Shown: positions 50,453 through 60,571, counted from the stretch's first letter. The stretch is 64,000 nucleotides of DNA from an uncultured archaeon (GCA_902385655.1 CABMGO010000003.1:176456-240455); one strand, 5' to 3'. A program made the numbers and translations. The notes: generated by a model not told the origin, from the letters alone.

Positions 50453-51310
50453 TTAATTTTTTAAGGTTTTGTATGCTTCTTTAATATCGTTAAGGTTCTT
50501 TGCAGAAACAAGCTTTTCTCGAATTTCTTTTGCATTCTTTAGACCTTTTGTGAAGTTCATTGCCTGAAACTTTATTTGAGCATATTTTATACCGTACTTT
50601 TCTGCTAGTTTAAGATAATCAAAGAAGGTTATTTTTTGTTTTGTCTTTCCTAAAAGTTCACTAAAAATGGAAGGGTTTCCTATTGCTTCTCTCCCAATCA
50701 TAAGAAAATCAAATTTTTTTAAAAGTTCTTTACAATTAACCTTGTTTACATTTCCAGAGTAGATTACTGGAAGTTTTGTTGACTTTTTTACTAATTCTGC
50801 AAACTCTAAATCTGGTTTTCCAGAGTAACCTTGATCTTTAGTTCTCGGATGAATGCAAATTGCGTCAACGTATTTTTCTGCCATTTTTATTATTGGAAGA
50901 GTATTTGAAGATTTTCTTAGTTTGATAGTAATTGGTTTTTCGGTAGACAAACGCATTATTTTCAAAATTTCTTCTATTTTTTCAGGCTTGTCTTGAAGAA
51001 AAACACCAACCTCATTTCTTTTTGCAATAGGAGAGGGGCAGCCAAGATTTAAATCCCAAAGAGAAACTTGAGAGTCATATTTTTTTATGAACTCTTTTAC
51101 AAAATCTGTAGAGTTGCACATGATCTGAATTGCAGGTTTATCTTCGAGAAAAATTTTTTCTTTCGTTCTTGGTGAATACATTCCAGTAAAATTTAATCCT
51201 GATCCTGATTTTTTACATAAAATCCTAAAGGCAATATCATTTGGCTCAAGCATCGGAGCTAGAAAAAATCTATTTTTGAAATTTAAATTTCCAATTTTAT
51301 TTACTTGCAT
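50453..51310 (-). CDS. dus: tRNA-dihydrouridine synthase
   Basis: The track's ORF starts at 51397; the ATG at 51310 (MQVNKIGNLNFKNRFFLAPM) fits the family better. FMN-dependent TIM barrel: APMLEPNDIAFR, DLNLGCPSPIAKR, ITIKLRKSS, AICIHPRTKDQGYSGKPD and VIYSGNVN. It reduces uridines in tRNA D loops. Overlaps the stop of the upstream gene by 14 bases. Confidence 0.9.
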   Translation of the reverse strand: MQVNKIGNLNFKNRFFLAPMLEPNDIAFRILCKKSGSGLNFTGMYSPRTKEKIFLEDKPAIQIMCNSTDFVKEFIKKYDSQVSLWDLNLGCPSPIAKRNEVGVFLQDKPEKIEEILKIMRLSTEKPITIKLRKSSNTLPIIKMAEKYVDAICIHPRTKDQGYSGKPDLEFAELVKKSTKLPVIYSGNVNKVNCKELLKKFDFLMIGREAIGNPSIFSELLGKTKQKITFFDYLKLAEKYGIKYAQIKFQAMNFTKGLKNAKEIREKLVSAKNLNDIKEAYKTLKN

Positions 51311-51830
51311 TTGATTGATTGGACAAATAATCTTTAACTGTTTGTATCGCCTGGTCTTGAGATTGATTTGAAATATTAATGTTAAATTGCTGAGCATACT
51401 GCTGATAATTTGCTTGAGTTAAATTATTCAAATATTCAGTAATTTTTTCTTGCGTGAAATTGTTTAGAGTTCGTATGTCGCAGGCAGACTTTGCAAGGGA
51501 CAATCCTTCCTCGGCTTGACTTTTTAGTGTGGGAATGTCATTGCATGTATAAGGTAACCCTTGATAATTTGTAGAAACATAGTAAATGATAGGGTTTGAA
51601 CAAGCGGAGTTAGCTTTTAATTCTAAAAGAATAGCTCTTGTTTCTATCGAGGATATTTTTGAACAGTCTCCTTGTTCTAGTTGAGTTATTTCTGACTTTA
51701 TTTCATTCTGTTGAGAATTTATTGTTCCAATTAAATCGTAAACCTGATAAGCAGTTATGCCTGCAACTAGAATAATTAATAAAAAGATTATCAAAAATAT
51801 TTTCCCAATCAAACCTTTTTTGTTTTGCAT
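51297..51830 (-). CDS. Membrane-anchored extracellular helical protein
   Basis: A 177-aa protein with one N-terminal membrane helix (KIFLIIFLLIILVAGITAYQ) and an external helical domain with six cysteines spread over 50-120 and many Asn-X-Ser/Thr sites (NNFTQ, NNLTQ, NISNQS). No family recognised. Leads the transcript with dus. Confidence 0.6.
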   Translation of the reverse strand: MQNKKGLIGKIFLIIFLLIILVAGITAYQVYDLIGTINSQQNEIKSEITQLEQGDCSKISSIETRAILLELKANSACSNPIIYYVSTNYQGLPYTCNDIPTLKSQAEEGLSLAKSACDIRTLNNFTQEKITEYLNNLTQANYQQYAQQFNINISNQSQDQAIQTVKDYLSNQSNASK

Positions 51831-51871
51831 GGTTTAGATAGGAAATAGGTATTTATAAAGATTAATCCAAA

Positions 51872-52438
51872 CTAATTAACCTCATACTCATAAACTTTGT
51901 CGTAGGGAATATACAAATCACAGGTTTCTTTTACAGAAAGATTTTCCATTAATTTTCTGAATAGACGAATTGAATTGCCGTGAGCAGAAATTACTACATT
52001 CACTTTATTTTTTCTCATGTAAGATTTTAGGAACTTGATAAATTCCCTTACTCTTTTGTCAATATCCTTAAAAGACTCACCTTTGGGAGGTCGAGAGTCC
52101 CATCCTCTGTGCCATAAATCGTATTCTTTGACTCCAAACTTTTTTACAATTTCTAAGTGCGTTTTTCCATTGAGAGTTCCATAGTTTCTTTCTATCATCC
52201 GGTCGTCTTCAAAAAAATGAAGGCATTCTGGATGCATTAAAGCTACTTCTTTTAAAGTATCTAAAGAACGTGAGAGAGATGTATGGAATGCGACTTGGAA
52301 CTTTTTATCTCGAAGTCTTTCTGCGACAATTTGAGCATCTTCCTTACCTGCTTTTGTTAGTTTAGAATCCATGAATCCTGTGAACTTATTGTCCCGATTG
52401 AATTCGGTTTGACCGTGCCTAAAAATATAGATTTTCAA
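51872..52438 (-). CDS. Histidine phosphatase superfamily, phosphoglycerate-mutase-like
   Basis: A 188-aa protein: FRHGQTEFN (catalytic His), ERNYGTLNGKTHLEIVKKFG (Glu of the dPGM type), RPPKGESFKD and ISAHGNSIR (second His). The residues match cofactor-dependent phosphoglycerate mutase, though it is about 50 aa shorter than bacterial GpmA. A glycolytic role is likely; other phosphatase activity is possible. Confidence 0.88.
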   Translation of the reverse strand: MKIYIFRHGQTEFNRDNKFTGFMDSKLTKAGKEDAQIVAERLRDKKFQVAFHTSLSRSLDTLKEVALMHPECLHFFEDDRMIERNYGTLNGKTHLEIVKKFGVKEYDLWHRGWDSRPPKGESFKDIDKRVREFIKFLKSYMRKNKVNVVISAHGNSIRLFRKLMENLSVKETCDLYIPYDKVYEYEVN

Positions 52439-52498
52439 ATTTTTGTCCCTCTTTAGATTATTTAGTAATAAGAGTATAAAAACATTTTTATAGAGGGT

Positions 52499-52846
52499 TT
52501 GGTTTGGAATTTAATGATACTTTGGATAATAATTGGGATTGTTGTATCAATTTTAATTACTAGTCTTTTCCATGCTGAACATCTCTTAAATAGAATAAAG
52601 GTTTTCTTATTTGTTTTAGTTGCTCTTATTGTACTCTTTTCAATTATTGGTTTTTTTACTTCAAATAGTTCGAATTTAAATTCTCCAAAGGGAATTATAT
52701 CTTCAGTTTATGGATATTTTGGATGGCTTGGGGAGAAGGGACTACAATTAGTGACAGTTGGGCAGGGTACAATCAATACTGTTGGGAATATTATTAAAGA
52801 TAACCAGACAACTGTTCAGAGTAAGATTAGTGACGGCAGAAAATAG
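52499..52846 (+). CDS. Small membrane protein
   Basis: A 115-aa ORF opening with TTG; the ATG at 52514 (MILWIIIGIVVSILITSLFH) is equally possible. Two membrane helices precede an external, Gly/Thr-rich tail (GLQLVTVGQGTINTVGNIIK). No family recognised. Divergent from the phosphatase and convergent with the pilin-like operon. Confidence 0.55.
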   Translation: MVWNLMILWIIIGIVVSILITSLFHAEHLLNRIKVFLFVLVALIVLFSIIGFFTSNSSNLNSPKGIISSVYGYFGWLGEKGLQLVTVGQGTINTVGNIIKDNQTTVQSKISDGRK

Positions 52847-52982
52847 TTTTTTCTAAGTCTTCCTCTCCTCAAATGATTAGCTTCGTGCCTTTGGCAAATA
52901 AGAAATTATAGAACTTACTTTCTTTGCCAATCATTTTCGGTTCGAACGTCTGCCCTTCGAATTTAATATGGATCTAGCGAAG
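52847..52982 (-). repeat. Hairpin-rich spacer after the pilin-like operon, possible E element
   Basis: AATGATTGGCAAA and TTTGCCAA...TCATT form an imperfect inverted repeat, followed on the minus strand by ATTTGAGGAGAGGAA, close to the ATTTGAGGGGCGGAA of the YchF-end element. It directly follows the stop of 52983-53492. No clear displaced gene end was recognised. Confidence 0.4.
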
Positions 52983-53492
52983 TCAGGCCGTTCTCAATTT
53001 CACGCCAACATCTAATTTACCTATTTCGCATACGTCCTCAATAATTCCAGAAGGTCTTGCGACCTTTTCACAGATAGAAACGAACGTATCTCTCCCAACT
53101 ATGGAAGACTGATTTGAGTTATAGATCTCATAGTATGTACAATTTTCTGCAGGACATCTTATTTGTTCTGCAGGTATTGGATAAATTTTTCGCACTTTAA
53201 TGTAAGCAACGGGCCAGAAATCCTTATATCGGTCAGCATTAGATGCAAAAACTAGCAGCTTGTCTTTGTCTAGGCAGAAACTTTTTTGAGAATCGCAGTT
53301 TAACTCAGGCATATTTGAAATTGTTTCTAGAGATGATATTGCGAGATTGATTTGTTGAGCTTCGTAAGTTGACTTTACATCTTTTGAGTAAAACATCACT
53401 AAAAAAAGTCCAGCCATTGCAAAAAATATGAAGACAAATAGCAACATAAAAGCCATTTGCTGAATCTGCATATCCGCTTTTTTGTTTACCAT
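52983..53492 (-). CDS. Pilin-like membrane protein with class III signal
   Basis: Start chosen at MVNKKADMQIQQMAF (ATG at 53492, overlapping the previous stop). KKA followed by a 22-residue hydrophobic helix matches archaeal class III (type IV prepilin) signals. The external domain of about 130 aa has cysteines (CDSQKSFC; CPAENC) for disulfides and no known family. Last gene of the surface operon. Confidence 0.65.
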   Translation of the reverse strand: MVNKKADMQIQQMAFMLLFVFIFFAMAGLFLVMFYSKDVKSTYEAQQINLAISSLETISNMPELNCDSQKSFCLDKDKLLVFASNADRYKDFWPVAYIKVRKIYPIPAEQIRCPAENCTYYEIYNSNQSSIVGRDTFVSICEKVARPSGIIEDVCEIGKLDVGVKLRTA

Positions 53493-54451
53493 ACTCCACA
53501 ACCACCTCTTTCAGCTTCTTTTTTCATTTGAAGTTGTTTTCCAACTTGGAAAAGAGTTGGCAAATCTTGAGCTGTCGCATTAATTGTCTGTTGAGAAAAT
53601 GAATCTAAATCTGCGTTGAGATTTGTGCTACAACCTCTTGCATCCATTAAATTAGCTTTTTCATAATATGTATCTGCAATTTGAGCAGTACGATATAAAA
53701 GTCGTTTTACATTGCACTCATAAAGATCTTTATTAGAAAAAATTGCTCCGTAAAGTAAATCGCCGATGTAATTCACATTGCCGTCATCTTTAGAAACGGT
53801 TCCAGTTTCATATTGGTCTTTACATTCATTTGAGTTAAAACATGTTCCAGATACAGTCATGTTGCAGTTATCTGCATAACCAAAACAGACTCGAGTTGTT
53901 TTCTCTGAACAAGTGTTATTTTCTGAGTCTTGTATTTTTATTTTGGGAGGATTAAGTCCCATGATTTCCTCTTTTATTCTTAGAGGAGGATTAACTAGGC
54001 AATATTCTGTGGTAGAAATGAAAAGCATGTCAGCTACTGGAAAACCAAGTTCGAATTTTTTGGAGAAAATATAATAATCTTTTCCGAAAGATTGTTGCGC
54101 AAAAATATATTTGTTAGGAATTTTTATTTCAATTGGTGTTGGAGGATTTTTTTTGAGAGCATCGGATTCTGTAACTGTTGAAAGCATATGATAACCAAAG
54201 CCAGTATCATAACATGAAGGATTTAGCTGAGTATTTACTCCAAATGAAATTTTACTTGTTTTCGCCTCGACAAAACCAGTTTGCAGCGGATCTGTTAAAA
54301 TTTCTAAAGATTTAGAAACAGAAGTGTCTCCAGCAGTTTTTAGAACTCCTCCGAATTTTACTGCGAAAAATATAGCCAAGAGTAAGAATGCAGTACCGGC
54401 AATTATTGCGAAAAGCCAGACAAAATTAAAATCTCCTTTTTTTGAAATCAT
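53486..54451 (-). CDS. Pilin-like membrane protein with large external domain
   Basis: A 321-aa protein beginning MISKKGDFNFVWLFAIIAGT: KKG plus a helix, again prepilin-like. The external domain has 10 or more cysteines (NTCSEKTTRVCFGYADNC). ATGA overlap with the upstream gene and a short overlap with the downstream one. Unknown family; part of the same apparatus as its neighbours. Confidence 0.65.
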   Translation of the reverse strand: MISKKGDFNFVWLFAIIAGTAFLLLAIFFAVKFGGVLKTAGDTSVSKSLEILTDPLQTGFVEAKTSKISFGVNTQLNPSCYDTGFGYHMLSTVTESDALKKNPPTPIEIKIPNKYIFAQQSFGKDYYIFSKKFELGFPVADMLFISTTEYCLVNPPLRIKEEIMGLNPPKIKIQDSENNTCSEKTTRVCFGYADNCNMTVSGTCFNSNECKDQYETGTVSKDDGNVNYIGDLLYGAIFSNKDLYECNVKRLLYRTAQIADTYYEKANLMDARGCSTNLNADLDSFSQQTINATAQDLPTLFQVGKQLQMKKEAERGGCGVW

Positions 54452-54984
54452 TTTATAACTACGCCTCTCCCATACTGTGAAGGCTCATAAACTATTTGAA
54501 CTTTTCCATTCGCGTCGACACAATAGGGATTTTTCATTCTTGTTATTGCACTGACATTTAGAAATTTTATATTAGTTGGAGATAAACCGCAAGATTTTCC
54601 CCCAGGAACTAAGAAAGTGTTTACATTATCAAATTCATAAATATTTATTTCTTCATAAACTTTTAAATCACCAGTTAGAGGAGCAGATAAATTTGCAAAA
54701 CAAAGCTTGTCAGCTCCAGGGAAATTTAATTGGATTTCTCTTGAGTAAGAAGAAGATTGATATGCGGTTTGAACTTCTTTCTGCAAGCTATCAATTGAAA
54801 GTCCTATATTTGAACAAGCATTTAAACTAAGAAAATATCTTACTCCCCATACTGCGCCGAATACAAAAATAATTATAAGGATTATTGAGAATAAAAATCC
54901 GAAAGACATTCCTACTCCTGCTTCTTGACCTCTTTTTCCGATAGGAAATATGGAGCAAGGAGATTGCTTTCTTTTGTTTTTCAT
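54448..54984 (-). CDS. Pilin-like membrane protein
   Basis: A 178-aa protein: basic leader ending IGKRGQEAGVGMSFGFLFSI, where RG-Q fits the class III cleavage consensus with Gln at +1. One helix, then a beta-rich external domain with four cysteines (NACSNIG; GADKLCFAN). Adjacent to and coupled with 53486. Confidence 0.65.
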   Translation of the reverse strand: MKNKRKQSPCSIFPIGKRGQEAGVGMSFGFLFSIILIIIFVFGAVWGVRYFLSLNACSNIGLSIDSLQKEVQTAYQSSSYSREIQLNFPGADKLCFANLSAPLTGDLKVYEEINIYEFDNVNTFLVPGGKSCGLSPTNIKFLNVSAITRMKNPYCVDANGKVQIVYEPSQYGRGVVIK

Positions 54985-54985
54985 T

Positions 54986-57688
54986 TTACAAAAAGTTCTC
55001 TGTTGGTCTTACAATCAATGAGCAGTCTGTTGGAAGACTTCTGTATTGATCTTGGCATTTTATATAATATGTCTTGTCTGAGAACCAAGGAGTGATATGT
55101 GTTGTTGAATTTGCAGGAGACATTGGGCTTCCCTCATTAAGAAAATCGCAGTTCTCATTGGAAAAGAAACACTCAGAGTTCTGAGGAGTTACTATCTTAA
55201 GATAATCGTCTTCTTCATATACTCTTGCAATTAAAGGAGCATTGGGATCAATGTTTACTGTGAAACTAGTTGAGTTCTCAGCAACATTTCCTCCGGCGTC
55301 GACACATTTTACTGTGTAAGTATATGTTCCACTTGTTAAATCTAATCTTTGAGTGTGTATTCCATCCGCTTTGTTTGTATCAAAGAACTGTACAAAACTA
55401 TTATCTGCACCAGTTGTAGAGTAATAGCAAATTGCTTGACCATTATCACAACCGAATAACGTCGAGGTTGACATTTCTATTGGCATCGGACTTATTGTTC
55501 CATAAATAGTTTCATTGGGTCTTATTGATCCCATCTTTAGTGGATTACTTGATCTTAAGCTAAATTTGTAACTCTCTAAATTTGTATTCCTTTTTGATTC
55601 ATTTATCCCAGGTTGGTCTTTACATCTTACATAAAAGTCAGATCCACTTTGAGAAACCCCAGTCAATACTGTGTTACAAGGGTAAAGCTGTAGAGCATTG
55701 ATTTCGGTTACAGAAGTTGCGCAAGACATATTGTTTTGCATACTTTCATAGTTTTGATCTTGAGTACTCCACCTACATTCTGCAGGTTCATTTGTGTAGA
55801 AAGTCATACTTGAATTTAGAGAAGTTGCAGCAACACAACTATCTGTAGGTATTGAAGTAACGCTGACAGCGGGAGGAGTCGTATCTGGAGAGGGATCGAC
55901 GCATAAGCTCATCTCATAATCTGCCTCGTTGGTATTGCCCATAGAATCTTTACATTTTATGAAAAGATTTAACTGCTTCCCATTTTCTAAACTAATTGAA
56001 GAGTTCTCAAAAGAATCTGCACTTGGAAGTGAAAGTGTTTCTGTATGGTTGTAATCGTATAAGTTGCTTCCTCCGAAGTAAGTAGTCATCACAGAATAAT
56101 TTTTACCCTCGACATAATCGATTTTACATTGTGCAGGCTCATTTGTTTGTATTCCGAATGTTATTGGAGTATATGGTTTTATACATCCTGTTGTTGTATC
56201 GCTAGATTTTATTTTAAAGCCTGCTCCAGGAGGATTATTTTTCACATCAGTGTATTTTAAGTCTGTTGGATCTAAAACATCAGCATAGGGACTAATGATA
56301 GGAGAAGAAACGTCCCTAACATTTTGATTTACACATCTTTCTGAGGAAGTCCCCGCATTGATAATTCCACAAGATTGACCAAGAGATTTACATCTATATT
56401 CTGAACAAGGCAGTGTTGGATCTGAATTACATAATTCACAGTCACTTCCACCATGAGGAGCTTGCCAAGGCATACATTTGAATGTTACAGTTTCTGTTCT
56501 CGTAGTTTGTTTTTTGTACATTGAGTTGTAAATTATCCAAGCTGTTGCCGCTCCGACTGCTAATTGAGTCCAGCCAGAACTTAGAACTGTACCAGTCTTT
56601 GTTCCTTCGAGTTTAGTTCCTAAATATGTTCCCTTTCCGAAAAGACCGCCAACAACACTTCTTCCAGCTAAAATACCTCCGAATACAGCAGCCTGCAATG
56701 CCTTAGCTGATTGAGAATTATTAGAACCAAAAAAACCACCAAATACTCCGACAAATCCTGCAACTGCTGTTGCCCAAACTGCTCCTTGAACGACATAGCC
56801 TAAACTGTAAGAATATTTTTCCAAACCAAATGAACCTTGACCAAGGGATTCTTGCTTAACAGGTTGTGTATTCGCAGAGTCTAGTTTGGCCGAATTTAGA
56901 GAATCCTTCGATACTGAATAAGTATTTCCTGCATTTGGCCCATCGGTCCATTTTACAGTATATGTTCCATCCGCATTTACAGAAACAATCTCTCCGTGAA
57001 CTCCTGCCCCTGAAATTATTTTATTTCCTGCTGAAAAAGATGATGAAACCAAGTTACTTGCTGCACTAAATTCGTTAATCATTTCTTCAGTAGTTGCTTG
57101 AGAATTTTGTTTGATTGGTGCTGCGGCAGGAGATGGCCCTGCGTTCCCCGTAGATGAAGAAGTAGCTAAATCAAAACTACTTGATGGATTAAAACTAACC
57201 GAAGTTTGAGAAGTTATTTTTGACCAAGTACTACTCGTAGGAGAACGTGTATATGTGTCAGGACCAATACTTACGTAGTAATTACCATCAGTACCTATTC
57301 TTTTTATTGGTCCCCCAAATGCAGTTGCATAATTACTAGGTAAACCTGTGGAATCTACAATTACCTCGCCAGTAATAGCCATGCTAGTCAAGTCCACAAT
57401 TCCTGCTCCTGATTGGCCTGCGCCAGTGTAAGAATTGATGTTATTCTTTGAAGATTTTTTGTTGTTGATTAAGTTATTTATTATGTCTGAAATTGTTGTA
57501 TAATGTTTTTCTGTTGTCGTAACATTTTCTATAGGTATCTCATTTCCATCTTTATCCACAATTATTTGGCCAGGTTTTAATTCCGAGGCTTTAATCATTT
57601 TTAATTCTGAAGCAAATGCTAGTGGAGAAAGAAGCATTAAGAATAGCATAAATACTGAAATAACCTGAATTTTATTTTTTATTTTCAT
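54986..57688 (-). CDS. Giant cysteine-rich surface protein, C-terminal-half type
   Basis: The track's ORF opens at a TTG at 57712; GGAGG precedes the ATG at 57688 (MKIKNKIQVISVFMLFLMLL), giving 900 aa with a signal peptide. Following: a linker, a Gly-rich hydrophobic region (residues about 300-390), a Cys cluster (CMPWQAPHGGSDCELCNSDP and CSEYRCKSLGQSCG), then repeated beta-sandwich units with the recurring theme EPAECRWS/NEPAQCKID. Its parts align with the C-terminal half of the 60619 protein. Confidence 0.7.
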   Translation of the reverse strand: MKIKNKIQVISVFMLFLMLLSPLAFASELKMIKASELKPGQIIVDKDGNEIPIENVTTTEKHYTTISDIINNLINNKKSSKNNINSYTGAGQSGAGIVDLTSMAITGEVIVDSTGLPSNYATAFGGPIKRIGTDGNYYVSIGPDTYTRSPTSSTWSKITSQTSVSFNPSSSFDLATSSSTGNAGPSPAAAPIKQNSQATTEEMINEFSAASNLVSSSFSAGNKIISGAGVHGEIVSVNADGTYTVKWTDGPNAGNTYSVSKDSLNSAKLDSANTQPVKQESLGQGSFGLEKYSYSLGYVVQGAVWATAVAGFVGVFGGFFGSNNSQSAKALQAAVFGGILAGRSVVGGLFGKGTYLGTKLEGTKTGTVLSSGWTQLAVGAATAWIIYNSMYKKQTTRTETVTFKCMPWQAPHGGSDCELCNSDPTLPCSEYRCKSLGQSCGIINAGTSSERCVNQNVRDVSSPIISPYADVLDPTDLKYTDVKNNPPGAGFKIKSSDTTTGCIKPYTPITFGIQTNEPAQCKIDYVEGKNYSVMTTYFGGSNLYDYNHTETLSLPSADSFENSSISLENGKQLNLFIKCKDSMGNTNEADYEMSLCVDPSPDTTPPAVSVTSIPTDSCVAATSLNSSMTFYTNEPAECRWSTQDQNYESMQNNMSCATSVTEINALQLYPCNTVLTGVSQSGSDFYVRCKDQPGINESKRNTNLESYKFSLRSSNPLKMGSIRPNETIYGTISPMPIEMSTSTLFGCDNGQAICYYSTTGADNSFVQFFDTNKADGIHTQRLDLTSGTYTYTVKCVDAGGNVAENSTSFTVNIDPNAPLIARVYEEDDYLKIVTPQNSECFFSNENCDFLNEGSPMSPANSTTHITPWFSDKTYYIKCQDQYRSLPTDCSLIVRPTENFL

Positions 57689-57712
57689 TTTGCGAATCTG
57701 CCTCCTTCGCAA

Positions 57713-57779
57713 GACAGCAAGTTTATCGAGCTGTCGCTATTGTTCTTGACTGCTATGAGCAAAGCGAATTTATTGCATG
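57713..57779 (-). repeat. Spacer between two surface genes, possible E-type remnant
   Basis: After the 57780 stop the minus strand reads AATTCGCTTTGCTCATAGCA and later CTTGCGAAGGAGGC, resembling the two arms of the E core. This is where two genes are separated that correspond to one fused gene at 60619. Confidence 0.35.
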
Positions 57780-59807
57780 TCATTGTTTTACGTAGACATA
57801 ATCGTCTTGCCCCAATTTATATTTATTATTGATAACATAATCTACAGCAACTACTTCACCAGTTCCTTGTCCAAGAGATGCGCCAGATAAAAGTCCTAAG
57901 TCTGCGTTAGTAAAGTAATAAGACTGGTTTCCATATCTCCATTCATATCCTTCATCGGTGAAAACCCCGTTTAAGTTGTAATCGGCGCCACAGTCTCCGA
58001 GTGAGGAACAAACTGCATTTGCTTGTGTAGCCCATTGAGGATTTACTTCGAAAGTTCCTTTTGAAGCATCAACCATTTTTAGACAAGTTTTATTTTTGTC
58101 TTCAGAAGCAATTTCGTAAGTTATTTTCTTTCCGCCAAGTGCACCAGTTATTACACTCGAATATTTTTCTGTCTTAGTAACTCGTATATCACATTCAGCT
58201 GTTGCTTGAGAACAAACGCTTGTAGCAGTTCCTGACGAACTCCAGAAGTCGAGTCCTGGAGAGACAACTGGAACACAAAGCCCTGTGTCGTTTGAAGTTC
58301 TATTTGTTCTTAAGTTATTATTTAAGGAATTTTGTTCCCAAGGACCTACTCCTGCACCAACATGATAATTAATGGCATAACCAGTAATCGGAGCGATAGC
58401 TTGCCCAGTAGTTGTTGAACCTGAATTAGAAAATGCTCCGGCTGTAGTACTTAATGTGCTTATACCTTGAATTGCAGTTTGAGTATTTGTAGAACTCGAA
58501 CTTGAGGAGGATGCTGTCGGATTTGTAAATGCCGTCGAACTATTTGAAGAAGTTGCTGGTGCCGAGAAGTTTATTCCGTCTACTGCTGCAACCCACATAC
58601 AGTCTCTCTGATCAGTGTTTTCACAATTGTCTTTGCTTGTTTGTGAAGTACAGTCTTGCCATCTGTTTACTCTACAAGCAGCAACGGAGAATTCTCCTTC
58701 GCTAGTATCGATTCCTGAGTGTACACAAATTTGATTTCTGAAATCTTCACATGCTTCTACTTTTATTTCGCCATCTACACATATTTCTCTATAATGTCTC
58801 GAACCTGCAGGATCTCTGCCATTTCCAACCTCAGCATCATAAACACACCAAGATTCTCCATTCTTTCTTTCGTTTCCTTCTCTGTCAGTACATGTTGTAG
58901 CTTTACAAAAATAATTTCCATAAGTTGGTTTTCCTAACCCCAAAACTCCAGACCATTGAGCACAAACTCCTCCTAAAAGATAATCGCAATTTCCACAATT
59001 TCTACTTGCTCCGACTTTACCACAAACTTGATCAGGAGTTGCAACTCTGCCACCGTTCCAACTTGTGTCTTTATCAGAAGAATAAACATTTTCTCTCTGA
59101 CCTTCAGAATCATACCAATAAACTTTTCCCTGATAACATCCAGTTGTTGTCTGCCGTGCATTAACTGTTCCGAGCTCCTCTGCTGAACATAAAACATCTT
59201 TGTAGAATCTTGTTCCACCTGTTTCGTCTGAAGAAGTATTCAATGCTAAAACAGAATTTGTTCCACCACATTGTCCTCGAGTTGTGAATGTACACGTTTT
59301 TATGTCGCCTTCATTTTTTACACATGCTCCTTCATCTTGAGAATTTGCTAGAGCGATACAAGCAGTTTCCGAAGTTACTCCGGCTCTGAAATCGTTTGTT
59401 AAACCATAAAATGTTGAGAAGCTTTTACATCTTGCTAGAGTTACAAAGGCTGCTTGATCTCCAAGAATACAACATCCTAAAGTACACTGAGGAAGTTCGC
59501 TAGGACTTTTTTCGCTCCAAGTTCCATTGCCTTGTTGACAAACTGTCTGAGGAACATTTTCCATACAGATTCCTTCTTTAGAATTATAACAAGTTCCTAG
59601 TTTACAATATGAAGTTGACTCACAAGAAGTTGGAACTATACTGAATGCAGAATCACATTGTGAAGCATCAGTATTTATACAAAATGCTCCCGAAGTAGTT
59701 TTTTGACAACATGAAGAAGGAGTTGAAAGCGTCGATGCTGAAGAGAGAGTTGTAACTATTACAAAAATCAATAATATGGACAATGAAATATTTATTCCTC
59801 TTTTCAT
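57780..59807 (-). CDS. Giant cysteine-rich surface protein, N-terminal-half type
   Basis: Start at the ATG of MKRGINISLSILLIFVIVTT (59807; ATGA overlap with the upstream stop), a signal peptide. About 675 aa with some 45 cysteines in recurring modules (CCILGDQAAFVTLARCKSF; NGESWCVYDAEVGNGRDPAG; CGNCDYLLGGVCAQW) and a Ser/Thr-rich middle. The same modules occur in the N-terminal half of the 60619 protein. Probably secreted, disulfide-stabilised and part of a surface structure. Confidence 0.7.
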   Translation of the reverse strand: MKRGINISLSILLIFVIVTTLSSASTLSTPSSCCQKTTSGAFCINTDASQCDSAFSIVPTSCESTSYCKLGTCYNSKEGICMENVPQTVCQQGNGTWSEKSPSELPQCTLGCCILGDQAAFVTLARCKSFSTFYGLTNDFRAGVTSETACIALANSQDEGACVKNEGDIKTCTFTTRGQCGGTNSVLALNTSSDETGGTRFYKDVLCSAEELGTVNARQTTTGCYQGKVYWYDSEGQRENVYSSDKDTSWNGGRVATPDQVCGKVGASRNCGNCDYLLGGVCAQWSGVLGLGKPTYGNYFCKATTCTDREGNERKNGESWCVYDAEVGNGRDPAGSRHYREICVDGEIKVEACEDFRNQICVHSGIDTSEGEFSVAACRVNRWQDCTSQTSKDNCENTDQRDCMWVAAVDGINFSAPATSSNSSTAFTNPTASSSSSSSTNTQTAIQGISTLSTTAGAFSNSGSTTTGQAIAPITGYAINYHVGAGVGPWEQNSLNNNLRTNRTSNDTGLCVPVVSPGLDFWSSSGTATSVCSQATAECDIRVTKTEKYSSVITGALGGKKITYEIASEDKNKTCLKMVDASKGTFEVNPQWATQANAVCSSLGDCGADYNLNGVFTDEGYEWRYGNQSYYFTNADLGLLSGASLGQGTGEVVAVDYVINNKYKLGQDDYVYVKQ

Positions 59808-60571
59808 ACTGCATAACCTGGCGGCCAAGCATAGCTTCTCACCGCAAATTTAAATTCAATATCTTTCTTGTTTCCAACAGTATATAATTTTATTCCATCG
59901 TCTCTTCGCACTTTGTCTATAGCTATGTTTGGATAATATAGCATTAATGTTGAAGTGTCTGTGTCTCCATAATTTGTCTCGAATTGAAGAAGAGAATTTG
60001 AAACAGATAAAACATCGAATAAATCAGAAGGAATTTTTATTTCAAAATTCGTTCCTAAAGTTTGTGAAGATTCACCTGAAGAAACTGATGTTGGTGAACT
60101 TATCGTTGCTAAAATCTGGGTTGGTTGAATAGAAATGTCTGACTTTAGACTTCCAGTAATAACTTGATATCCTTCTGCTCTTAATCTATCTACAGATTTT
60201 GTGTAACAATCTAAAACTTTTTGAGAGACTTTTGTGTTCAAAGATTTTTCAAATTGAGTTGTTAAGAAAGGTGTTTGAACTACGCAAGGTTTGTAATATT
60301 CAGCAGTGTAACAAATAAAAGTATAATTCTCGTCGAGATACATTGAACTAAATGTAGGATTTATCATTCCAGCATTTAATGCTAGCGAAGGTATTTCTTT
60401 TGAAATTGCATCCTTTACACAGGACTCAATTGAGAGCTGTGCTGACTGGTTAGAAAATGTAGGGTAGACATAAAGGAAAAAAATTATTAATGCAGAAACG
60501 ATAATTAAACCTAGTATGATAAAGAGAGTAAGCTGTGCTTTTTTTGAACCTAATACCTCACTTTTTTTCAT
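59804..60571 (-). CDS. Pilin-like protein, class III signal
   Basis: The ATG at 60571 gives MKKSEVLGSKKAQLTLFIIL: KKA-Q at the cleavage point followed by a helix is the canonical archaeal prepilin signal (the track's earlier start adds 25 unlikely residues). External domain about 220 aa with cysteines (IESCVKDA; FICYTAEYYKPC). It sits between the two giant proteins, likely a major or bridging subunit of the appendage. Confidence 0.75.
   Translation of the reverse strand: MKKSEVLGSKKAQLTLFIILGLIIVSALIIFFLYVYPTFSNQSAQLSIESCVKDAISKEIPSLALNAGMINPTFSSMYLDENYTFICYTAEYYKPCVVQTPFLTTQFEKSLNTKVSQKVLDCYTKSVDRLRAEGYQVITGSLKSDISIQPTQILATISSPTSVSSGESSQTLGTNFEIKIPSDLFDVLSVSNSLLQFETNYGDTDTSTLMLYYPNIAIDKVRRDDGIKLYTVGNKKDIEFKFAVRSYAWPPGYAV

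Noticed and set aside
52847-52982. Displaced C-terminus of the 52983 gene (G-x-K-L)
   Set aside because: Only a few residues match and they lie inside an inverted repeat.
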